Part shown: piece after piece, positions 35,586 through 43,735 of the stretch
Layout: the number at the start of each line of letters is the position of its first letter
Numbering within the stretch: the first letter of the stretch is position 1
From: G942493375 sp942493375
Lineage (GTDB): Bacteria; Armatimonadota; UBA5829
DNA length: 64,000 bases
Reading direction: 5' to 3'
Assembly: GCA_942493375.1 (NCBI GenBank)
Contig: OW818698.1
Span: forward strand, 3,968,001-4,032,000
The notes under the pieces: model-generated
Seen by the model: only the letters and a program-made list of their open reading frames with translations
The model's database searches: none
Told to the model about the DNA's origin: nothing
Made by a program: the position numbers and the translations under genes

Positions 35586-38500
35586 ATGTTAACAGATAAT
35601 AAGTCCATCACAGAGTTCAATATCGCCCCTTTTGCACTGCCAAACTGCGCACCTGGTGAACTGCGTTTTGAAGAACCCAGGGATGTTAACCGTGTGGTTG
35701 TAACTTTTGAGTCCAATCCTACCGGTGAGATAAAGCTGTATTACCAGCGTAACACGTGGCCGGAACGGCGCATTGAAAAAGACTATCGGGGTGTAGATAA
35801 TGCTCTGACTTTTGGCTGGGGCGCCATTGATGACTGGTTTAATACACCCTGGCATGAAGCTTCTGTGATCGTTCATAAGATTAATGACCGTTCTGTTGAG
35901 ATTACTTTCAAGGGTTTGTCTGCAGAAATCCCCGAAAGCACAGATTATGATGTCACATTCCGCCGGACAAACGGCTTGAAGATAGATTCCGACGTGAAAG
36001 TAGAGAATATCGAAGTCTACACACGCTGGAAACCTGTTGTAGCTACTCTGGAAGTACGGCTGGACTGCGGAAAGAAGACTGTTGGAGAATGCATTGATGT
36101 CTCCGGATATAATGCGGATATCGAATCCATGTATAATGCATCCGACCGTACATTAACAGTCGGCGTCCTTTATGTGAAACCGAGTCTTGAATACTCCTTT
36201 GACAGCGGGATCATCTCTTTTGATCTGGGGCACGATAAATTCAGCATCTCTCTGCGCTCCCTGGATGATCAGGGGCCGATATGGTACGAAGAAGAAGGGA
36301 TCTTCATCAAGTGGGCGGATGATTCTACGAGCTTTGAAGACTACCTGAAAAGTATTGAAGGCAAGAAGACTTATAGCGAGGAAGTAGCTGCCACATACGA
36401 CCAGGGATTGGGTGGTTCTATGTATGGCCAGCCAAGAGCACACCCGACTGCACTGAGTATCGGGTGTAAATATGCCCGGCAGAGGTTCTGGGTGGAATAT
36501 AACGGGGATATTGTTCTTACCAAATGGAATATGGACTGGGCTAAAATGAGCGATACTCCCCGTTATAAAAACGAAGGAGACGGTCGCCTGTTCTTTGGTC
36601 TGGAACGCTGGAGGAGTATGGGTAGGTTCTCAGACCCGGCGCCGGTGCTTGCCCAAAATGACCACTTCCACAAAGACGGAATAGTCCTGGAACAGAAAAG
36701 CTTTGCAGTACCCTTAATAAAGAATATAGCTGAACCACTTGTAGCGGATGACAGCATTATTGCTATGCTCCGGTTCAAGTTCCGCAATGAAAGCCTTTCA
36801 CCATCTGTTGCGGAGATTCCCATTGAATACTCCAGTAAGTCCGAGAGATCGAGTAACCGCTGGGGATACAGCCATTGGCACAATGGAAGCACCGACTACC
36901 TGGTCCCGACCAGCGAACGCGAGAAACTTTCTGTTTCCAGGAATAATGATGCTCCATCACTTGCTCTGGCCGTCAGCAAGTATAACGATCAGGAAGTTAT
37001 CAGATTCGCATTGGATACCGGTATGGAGATTGTCGAGACTGAAACAGGACTGCTTCTGAGAAAGAAACTTGAACCGGGCGAGTCTTGCGAAGCGTTGCTA
37101 AAAGCGCCATATATTGCACTGGACACAAGCGATGAACTCAAAGCGCTTGATAAACTAGGATTCGATCAATCTTACAAAGAGCTCAGAGCATTCTGGACAG
37201 ATGAAGCAGCAAAAGGCGCCCAGTTGTATACACCTGAAGCAAGACTGAATGATCTGTATCGCACACACATAGCCCATATTATGTCTGCTGATGTTGCGAT
37301 GAATGACGAACCATACCTGGTCAACACATCAGTCGGATCATCCACATATGGGAACTTCACAAATGAGTCTGTGATGATAATGCAGGAGCTTGATGAGCGA
37401 GGGTTGCTTGAGGAAGTCCGCAGAAGGTTGAGTGTATATCTCAAATATCAGGGTCAGATCGGTTTAAAGGGCAATTTCACAGACCATGACGGAGTTTTCT
37501 TTGCAGCTGGTGGATTCGAGCATGGAGACACTTACAGCCAGCATCATGGGTGGGCACTCTGGCACTTCGCTGAGCACTACTTTATGACACGCGATGATAA
37601 GTGGCTTGGTGAGATTGCTGATAAGCTGATAAAAGGTGTCGAATGGGTCTTCCGTCAGCGTAAAAACACAATGACCAAACTACCTCACTCCAGGGATTGG
37701 GAACATGGATTTATACCGGCAGCCAGCCTTGAAGATGTGACGGACTATTTCTATTGGCTGACACCCAACACAGTAAGTTGGAGAGGCGCAGACAGGGTAG
37801 CAGCAGCACTCGAGGCTATCAATCATCCGGAAGCTGGTCGATTGCGCAAAGAGGCCGATGAATTTAGAGCTGACCTGATTAAGGGATACGAGACTGCGCG
37901 ACAGCACAGCCCGATTGTCAGACTTAGAAATGGAAAGTGGGTACCTCATTATCCAAGTAGACTGTATGTCCGTGGTAGAGATGTGGGTTGGATCAGGGAA
38001 ATACTTGAAGGTTCTGTATACCTGATGATAATGGGTTTGTATGACCCCAACAGCAAGCAGGGAAAATGGATAGTGGACGATTTCCATGATAACCGTTATC
38101 TGAGCAATAACTACGGTTATCCGATCCCGAATCTTCAGGAGTGTTGGTTCGATTTTGGCGGATTCTCCTGCCAGCCAAATCTTCTGCCAGGACTGATGCC
38201 GCATCTTGATCGCGATGAACCCGAGCTGTATATCTGGATGTACTTCAATGCATTCGCTGCAACATACAGGGAAGAGACCAACGTAATGGTGGAGCATCCG
38301 CACCCCATACTCGGTCACTCCAACTCAGCCTGGGTCAAAACCAGCGACATGGCAAACTCTATGAAGTGGCTAAGGTATATGTTTGTATATGCTCCAGCGA
38401 ATGAGTTATACATTGGAAGAGCAATACCCCGCGAATGGTTAACCAGCATAAAACCAATCGGTGTCAAAGGTGCAGCAACCAAACTGGGAGATATAAGCGC

Positions 38501-38723
38501 CATATACACAGCAAAACCTTCAACAAAATCCATTCTACTGGAAGCAGAACTGGATTTACGCCAAACTCCAGCTAAGATCATCGCCAGGTTCAGGCATCCG
38601 GATATGTTACCGATAAAATGCGTAAAAGTGAATGGAGAAGCCTGGAACAAATTCGATTCTGAAAAAGGTGATGTTGATATTACTGGTTACAGCGGCACAG
38701 TGACAGTTGAGACTTACTACTAA
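35586..38723 (+). CDS. Large six-hairpin (alpha/alpha)6-barrel glycosidase-like protein
   Basis: The 1045-residue protein starts at ATG with GGAGG nine bases upstream, 22 bases after the helicase stop. The N-terminal half (about 1-500) is beta-rich. The C-terminal half has repeated helical pairs typical of six-hairpin glycosidases: DLYRTHIAHIMSADV, NESVMIMQELDERGLLEEVR, QHHGWALWHFAEHYFMTRDD, KLIKGVEWVFRQRK, EILEGSVYLMIMGLYD and HPHPILGHSNSAW. It lacks a signal peptide, suggesting intracellular hydrolysis of imported oligosaccharide, or unseen export. Family and substrate are unassigned. It closes the aminotransferase-ceramidase-helicase operon. Confidence 0.7.
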   Translation: MLTDNKSITEFNIAPFALPNCAPGELRFEEPRDVNRVVVTFESNPTGEIKLYYQRNTWPERRIEKDYRGVDNALTFGWGAIDDWFNTPWHEASVIVHKINDRSVEITFKGLSAEIPESTDYDVTFRRTNGLKIDSDVKVENIEVYTRWKPVVATLEVRLDCGKKTVGECIDVSGYNADIESMYNASDRTLTVGVLYVKPSLEYSFDSGIISFDLGHDKFSISLRSLDDQGPIWYEEEGIFIKWADDSTSFEDYLKSIEGKKTYSEEVAATYDQGLGGSMYGQPRAHPTALSIGCKYARQRFWVEYNGDIVLTKWNMDWAKMSDTPRYKNEGDGRLFFGLERWRSMGRFSDPAPVLAQNDHFHKDGIVLEQKSFAVPLIKNIAEPLVADDSIIAMLRFKFRNESLSPSVAEIPIEYSSKSERSSNRWGYSHWHNGSTDYLVPTSEREKLSVSRNNDAPSLALAVSKYNDQEVIRFALDTGMEIVETETGLLLRKKLEPGESCEALLKAPYIALDTSDELKALDKLGFDQSYKELRAFWTDEAAKGAQLYTPEARLNDLYRTHIAHIMSADVAMNDEPYLVNTSVGSSTYGNFTNESVMIMQELDERGLLEEVRRRLSVYLKYQGQIGLKGNFTDHDGVFFAAGGFEHGDTYSQHHGWALWHFAEHYFMTRDDKWLGEIADKLIKGVEWVFRQRKNTMTKLPHSRDWEHGFIPAASLEDVTDYFYWLTPNTVSWRGADRVAAALEAINHPEAGRLRKEADEFRADLIKGYETARQHSPIVRLRNGKWVPHYPSRLYVRGRDVGWIREILEGSVYLMIMGLYDPNSKQGKWIVDDFHDNRYLSNNYGYPIPNLQECWFDFGGFSCQPNLLPGLMPHLDRDEPELYIWMYFNAFAATYREETNVMVEHPHPILGHSNSAWVKTSDMANSMKWLRYMFVYAPANELYIGRAIPREWLTSIKPIGVKGAATKLGDISAIYTAKPSTKSILLEAELDLRQTPAKIIARFRHPDMLPIKCVKVNGEAWNKFDSEKGDVDITGYSGTVTVETYY

Positions 38724-38740
38724 TATTTTAGGTGACATAT

Positions 38741-38928
38741 TGTCATCCTGAGCCCCCAAGTTGGGGGTGCCAACTTATTTCTATTAGAAACCAGTGTTAG
38801 TCTTCGGAGGCCGAATTGTGATGCGGGCTTCTAGCCTGCCCTCCCTGGTTTCTTAGGAGAAAAAAGGATCTGCTTTATGAAGTTGCAGAATATAGAAAAG
38901 CAGATTCTTCATTTCATTCAGAATGACA
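38741..38928. repeat. Composite intergenic repeat region
   Basis: TGTCATCCTGAGC (38741-38753) and an inverted relative TTCAGAATGACA (38917-38928, 10 of 12 matches) bracket a CCCCCAAGTTGGGGG hairpin (38753-38767) and TTGTGATGCGGGCTTCTAGC (38816-38835), which matches the arm of the palindrome at 2939 in 18 of 20 bases. This looks like layered dispersed repeats between two operons. Confidence 0.6.
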
Positions 38929-38987
38929 TTGTATATATTCATCTGACACAGCGGTTCATCTTGAATACTCTGTCAAGGAGGGCATTG

Positions 38988-41081
38988 TTGAAACAGAACA
39001 TATTTGCCAAATCCGGATTATTCGTTGCGTTATTGTTGTGTTTTGCAGGTAATGTATCGGCTGTTGAACTGTTTACAAATGGCGGTATGGAACAGAAGCT
39101 GGAGTGGGAGGGCGTCCCAATTGGCTCCAGCACTGTGCCGAAAACTATCGAAGCAGTAACTACAGAGAAACACAGCGGACGTTCATCTCTGCATATAGTT
39201 ATTGCCAGAGGCGGTCAAGAGTGGCCTGCTGCGAAGAGCCCGGTATTTGCCACTGAGTCAGGTAAGACCTATCGAGTTCACTTTTGGGCTAAAGTAGCAA
39301 AAGGCGCTGGTTCGATTCAGATGCGAAACGGGTCCAACAGCGACTATGTAGGCTTCTACACGCAGCAACTCATCGCACCTAAATGGACGGAATATACGGC
39401 AATCTACAACGAGAAGAATGGTGGCATCGGAGCATTTCTGGCATTCTTTGCGGTCGGTGACTTTGTTGATATCTACGTAGATGATGTCTCGGTCGTTGAG
39501 ATCGATGTCTCAAAAGCTGCCATCCTGGCCAGTTGGAAAAAGGCCTGTTCCGGTTTGGATTACATTTGTTGGCAGAAAAACTCCCCCTGGACACCTCTGC
39601 AGATTCTTCACGAAGCTCCAAAGTCCCCAAAACTGTGTAAAAACATCAGACTGGCAATGGGATTGAACGAATACGAATCGACTAGCTTTGTTGTTACCAA
39701 CTTTACAGATGAGACCAGAGACTTCAGTGTATCCACCGGTCGTTCGAGTCTGAATTCAACTTTGCGGCTGGCTGAGTGGATTACCGCGTTTACCGGCAAA
39801 CAGGTGAATGACGCACTCCCTTTGCTGGAAGGCAAAATCTCCATTCCAAGTGGAGAGAGCCGGGAAGTGTGGATAACTGTAAACAGCAAAACTGCCAAGC
39901 CAGGGGAGCATCATACCAACATTACGATATCTTCGCCTGGACTCAAGACTAGTCTGGTTGATGTTGTCGCTAAGGTCTATCCGGTTACGCTTCCAGATGA
40001 TAAACTAGTGTATACATACTACTGGGACTTTGTAGTTCCCACATGGTCAACACCGGAGAAGGCAAAGGCACTGATGCTGGATCTCAAGAGCCATTATGTG
40101 AATGTGGCAATAGCTCATCCGTGGTCAACTCCCAGGCTGTTGATCGATGAATCAGGAAAACTGGTTACTGATTACACCGAGCTGGACAAAGCACTTGAGA
40201 ATTACGAAATATTGAATCCAAAGATTATTGTGTTCAATTGGAATGCAGAGAGTTACTTCGAGAATAACCCGAAGTTCATGAGTGATGAGTGGAAAGTGCT
40301 ATTCGGTGAATGGTTAACGAGTTGGGTTAAGCACATGAAAGAAAAGGGATATGGATACGAGAAATACGCTATGTATCCCTACGACGAAAGTCTGCGTCCG
40401 GCGGTATTTAACATGGTAAAGCTGATTAAGCTGGTCGATCCAAAATTGCAGGTTTTCGTCAATAACACTGGATCCAATGCTCAGGAAGTAAACAACATAG
40501 CCCCATATGTCGATATCTGGTGCCCATATCTATATGATTATCTGAATAATCCTCCATACGATGGAAACCAGGAGACTAAGAAGTTGTCTGTCCGACTCTT
40601 GAAGAAGAGTCAAAAGACATTTTGGACATATGCAAACCCACCCGGAAATGCTCCAGAGGAAGCTCCTCCATATCGTGATTACCGGCTTGCTCCCTGGAAA
40701 GCCTTGAATGCAGGCATGGTGGGTTATGGCTATTGGATATATAGCTACAAATCACACTGGGACAACTACAAGAGTGAAGACGGTCCAAACTGGTCGGTTG
40801 TCTATCTGTCAGATGCTCCAGATACCCCGGCAGGTATTAGCAAGAAAGAACTGATCATCACCAGTAAACGCTGGGAAGCTACCCGGGAGGGTATAGAAGA
40901 CATCGTATATCTACAGATGCTGAAGAATGCAGTAAGTAAAAGCAGCAAAAATGCAGCAGCAAACAAAGCTGGACAACAACTAATAAAACGACTACCCGGG
41001 CGAGTCTTATCTAACGAGAACAATCCTACGCTGGCAGACGGTGCCAAAGAGCAAATACTGGGGGTATTGTCCAGGTTGTAG
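38988..41081 (+). CDS. Secreted CBM-containing DUF4091-type protein
   Basis: The 697-residue protein is best started at TTG 38988, five bases after AAGGAGGG; the start then leads into a clear signal peptide (SGLFVALLLCFAGNVSA). An upstream in-frame ATG at 38877 would add 37 residues encoded partly by repeat DNA. Residues about 25-180 form a CBM4/9-like sandwich (SGRSSLHIV, WTEYTAIYN, DIYVDDVSVVEI). The rest fits DUF4091 glycosidase-like proteins: YAMYPYDES, DIWCPYLYDY, WKALNAGMVGYGYWIY and KRWEATREGIEDIVYLQML. Probable extracellular glycan hydrolase. It converges on the U32 gene with no base between the stops. Confidence 0.78.
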   Translation: MKQNIFAKSGLFVALLLCFAGNVSAVELFTNGGMEQKLEWEGVPIGSSTVPKTIEAVTTEKHSGRSSLHIVIARGGQEWPAAKSPVFATESGKTYRVHFWAKVAKGAGSIQMRNGSNSDYVGFYTQQLIAPKWTEYTAIYNEKNGGIGAFLAFFAVGDFVDIYVDDVSVVEIDVSKAAILASWKKACSGLDYICWQKNSPWTPLQILHEAPKSPKLCKNIRLAMGLNEYESTSFVVTNFTDETRDFSVSTGRSSLNSTLRLAEWITAFTGKQVNDALPLLEGKISIPSGESREVWITVNSKTAKPGEHHTNITISSPGLKTSLVDVVAKVYPVTLPDDKLVYTYYWDFVVPTWSTPEKAKALMLDLKSHYVNVAIAHPWSTPRLLIDESGKLVTDYTELDKALENYEILNPKIIVFNWNAESYFENNPKFMSDEWKVLFGEWLTSWVKHMKEKGYGYEKYAMYPYDESLRPAVFNMVKLIKLVDPKLQVFVNNTGSNAQEVNNIAPYVDIWCPYLYDYLNNPPYDGNQETKKLSVRLLKKSQKTFWTYANPPGNAPEEAPPYRDYRLAPWKALNAGMVGYGYWIYSYKSHWDNYKSEDGPNWSVVYLSDAPDTPAGISKKELIITSKRWEATREGIEDIVYLQMLKNAVSKSSKNAAANKAGQQLIKRLPGRVLSNENNPTLADGAKEQILGVLSRL

Positions 41082-42296
41082 TTATTCGCAAGTATCTTTC
41101 ACTCTGCGCAAAACAGAATAAGCTGGTACTGAGCCAGGCAGCAGGACTGTGTCCTGGTTGTTGGCGTGATCTGATTGTCCTTTGTCCTTGATATTTAGTG
41201 GGCTTGGCAGTGTGTATTCGGACACGCCTTGAGGAGACAACAGTTCCAGAGTCTCTCCTGCATTGAGAGTATTCTTGACCGTACAGACTCTGCTGCTGTT
41301 CAGCATATCCTCATCAGTGCTTGCAACCATTACGGATGTGGAGTTGTACGTGTCTTTGGCAGTTTCATAGTCGTCCGGCGTGATTTTACCTTTCATAAAG
41401 CCTTCGGAGTATCCTCTGTTGTTTACCCGGCTGAGCTGTTTCCAGATTTCATCTTCCGGGATCGTTTTACCATCTAACATACTCCTGTATATGGAAAGCA
41501 CTACAGCAGTGTAATGGACGTTCTTCATACGCCCTTCTATTTTTAATGAAGCAACACCAGACTCCACCAGCTCCGAGATATATGAGAACAATGCTAGATC
41601 ACGGCTGTTGAATAGATACAGGCCCCTTTCATCTTCAAACACCGGCATATATTCACCCGGACGCTTCTCCTCCATCAGGGCATAGTTCCATCTGCACGGT
41701 TGTGTGCATTCCCCGCGGTTTGCCATGCGACCTGTCAGGTAATCGCTTATTGCACATCTGCCTGAGTAGGAGAAACAGACTGAACCGTGTATGAATACTT
41801 CCGTTTCTACACCTTCACCCTCCAGATTGCTCTGTATCTCTTTTATCTGATCCAGCGACAGTTCCCGGGCTAGGTTGACTCTTGTGGCTCCGAAATCTTT
41901 GTATGCAAGCACAGCCTGACTGCTTGTGGTGTTAGCCTGGGTGCTAACATGAATCGGAGTCCGAAGCTTAAGCTTATTGATCTCGCGAATAACTCCAAGG
42001 TCGGAGACTATAAAAGCATCCGCTCCCATTTCGTCCAAAGCAATGACAGTGCGCATTAGCTCATCGTATTCATTGGAGAATGGATAAATATTGAGGGTGA
42101 CATATCCTTTACGATTGTTTTTGTGGAGGATTTCCAGGCCTTCACAGGCCTCATCGAGTGTGAAATTCCCGGCAAAACTGCGCAGTGAAAAATCAGTTAC
42201 ACCGAAATATACGGCATCGGCGCCATACGCTATTGCCCACTTTAATTTCTGCATATTCCCGGCAGGAGCCAATAACTCCGCTTTGTTAATCGTCAA
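41082..42296 (-). CDS. Peptidase U32-family protein (TrhP/RlhA type)
   Basis: The 404-residue protein has the U32 pattern: ELLAPAGNMQKLKWAIAYGADAVYFG, THVSTQANT-like IHVSTQANT, and the cysteine block FIHGSVCFSYSGRC, then GECTQPCRWNY, whose cysteines bind a 4Fe-4S cluster in this family. U32 proteins, once called collagenases, are now known to hydroxylate tRNA or rRNA (TrhP, RlhA) or ubiquinone precursors. TrhP is the closest by memory. It starts at TTG with GGGGGT upstream. It probably acts on RNA in the cytoplasm. Confidence 0.85.
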   Translation of the reverse strand: MTINKAELLAPAGNMQKLKWAIAYGADAVYFGVTDFSLRSFAGNFTLDEACEGLEILHKNNRKGYVTLNIYPFSNEYDELMRTVIALDEMGADAFIVSDLGVIREINKLKLRTPIHVSTQANTTSSQAVLAYKDFGATRVNLARELSLDQIKEIQSNLEGEGVETEVFIHGSVCFSYSGRCAISDYLTGRMANRGECTQPCRWNYALMEEKRPGEYMPVFEDERGLYLFNSRDLALFSYISELVESGVASLKIEGRMKNVHYTAVVLSIYRSMLDGKTIPEDEIWKQLSRVNNRGYSEGFMKGKITPDDYETAKDTYNSTSVMVASTDEDMLNSSRVCTVKNTLNAGETLELLSPQGVSEYTLPSPLNIKDKGQSDHANNQDTVLLPGSVPAYSVLRRVKDTCE

Positions 42297-42807
42297 TTTT
42301 CTACCCCCACTATTTAACCACTTCCATGCTAACAGGAAGTAAGAAGCGAGTGCAATTTTGGCATTGTCATAACGGCTGGATATATGAGAAAAAGTTTTCT
42401 TAAACAGAGGTTCATAAGAAAAAAGGGGGTTAAAAAATCAGTGGCGGGTCCGTCGGATGGGGCGGACTCGCCAGGGGTATAAACAGATAATGGGCCATTC
42501 TATATCCCGAATGGCACGGGCCAGCATCCTGTGCCGGATGATGGTATGATAATTGTAAGGTGCTTGGCACAGTGGCCGTCTGACCTCGCTGGAAATGAAC
42601 CTTATAAATATGCGGTTCGTTCCACCACTAACAAAATTATTATACCCACATCTGCAAAAACATACTATACTTCTGTAAGGGTAATTTGATATAGCTCGCA
42701 AGTATTACGGGTCATTACCGATAGCAAGCTGGCTTCCAAAGCATTTGCATATCCATAAAAAAATGATACACTCGATATAAGCATGCTGGCATTATAGGAG
42801 GCACAAC
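42297..42807. other. 511-bp divergent intergenic region
   Basis: This region lies between divergent U32 and sugar-kinase genes and should hold both promoters. An imperfect hairpin GGCGGGTCCG/CGGACTCGCC occupies 42443-42472 with one G-T pair. Short minus-strand frames here lack ribosome sites and family features. No RNA gene was recognised. Confidence 0.5.
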
Positions 42808-43686
42808 TTGCACGATCACCATAATCACAATATGAATGATAGCGTCGACACTCCACAAGCAATATGTTTTGGCGAAATACTATTCGATCATATCGAAGAT
42901 CAATTGCACCTGGGTGGGGCTCCTTTGAACTTCGCATACTACCTGTCCCAGCTCGGAATACCTGTTGCTATGGTCAGTGCAGTAGGAAATGATGAGCTTG
43001 GAGACCGTGCTCTGAGTCTACTCGTAAAAGCAGGTATAGACTGCCGATGGGTCGCTGAAAGTGATAAGCCTACAGGTGTCGTAGAAGTCAGCCTTGTTGA
43101 CGGACAACCGAGTTATAGCATTATTGAGGGTGTTGCGTGGGATTCTATCCCCAATCCTGTGGATATTGGCGGCGAATTGTTCTACCTAGGTACTTTGGCC
43201 CAGCGTAGCCCTGAAAACAGTAAGGTTGCCCACGAAATATCTCACCACCACTTTAAGCATGTCTTTCTGGATGTTAACCTTCGTCAGCATTATTATTCTC
43301 CACAAATCATTGTTTCCAGCCTTTCTCATGCTACTTTCATAAAGATGAGTGAAGAGGAATGGCCTGTAATTGCGAAAATTACAGCAACAGCCTCACTCGA
43401 AGCACTTATAACCAAATATAATCTACAGGGTGTGGCCTTGACAAAAGGAGCAGCTGGCGCAGAAATCATCACACCAGGACAGAAGCTGGAGCACCCAGGA
43501 TTTCCTGCAGAAGTAGTTGATGCAGTGGGAGCTGGAGATGCGTTCAGTGCGGTAATCGCTGTTGGATTGCTGAAGAACGTTCAGCTGGAAACAGCTCTGG
43601 AAGCTGCTTGTAGAGTTGGCGCATACATTGTCAGCAAGGCCGGAGCGCAAGTACTGCTGCCGAATGAATTGAAGATGCTGCTTTAA
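42808..43686 (+). CDS. PfkB-family carbohydrate kinase (fructokinase-like)
   Basis: The 292-residue protein starts at TTG with AGGAGG six bases upstream. It has the ribokinase-family pattern: ICFGEILFDHI, LGGAPLNFAYYLSQLG near residue 38, SAVGNDELGDRAL, and the catalytic DAVGAGDAFSAV. It phosphorylates a sugar, probably fructose or a 2-keto sugar, with ATP in the cytoplasm. The first 15 residues are histidine- and asparagine-rich (HDHHNHN), an unusual tail that could bind metal. A strong terminator follows. Confidence 0.88.
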   Translation: MHDHHNHNMNDSVDTPQAICFGEILFDHIEDQLHLGGAPLNFAYYLSQLGIPVAMVSAVGNDELGDRALSLLVKAGIDCRWVAESDKPTGVVEVSLVDGQPSYSIIEGVAWDSIPNPVDIGGELFYLGTLAQRSPENSKVAHEISHHHFKHVFLDVNLRQHYYSPQIIVSSLSHATFIKMSEEEWPVIAKITATASLEALITKYNLQGVALTKGAAGAEIITPGQKLEHPGFPAEVVDAVGAGDAFSAVIAVGLLKNVQLETALEAACRVGAYIVSKAGAQVLLPNELKMLL

Positions 43687-43699
43687 TATATAAAAAAGC

Positions 43700-43735
43700 C
43701 GGGGCGGATGAATATTCCGCCCCGAACTATTTATT
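43700..43735. terminator. Bidirectional intrinsic terminator
   Basis: CGGGGCGGA (43700-43708) pairs with TCCGCCCCG (43716-43724). The plus strand follows with AACTATTTATTGTTTT and the minus strand with GCTTTTTT, so it ends both the kinase gene and the convergent caspase-like gene. Confidence 0.85.

Noticed and set aside
42438..42937. Short minus-strand open frames (about 87-90 codons) in the gap before the sugar kinase
   Set aside because: No ribosome sites, no family features, and one runs into the kinase gene on the other strand; composition is that of noncoding DNA.
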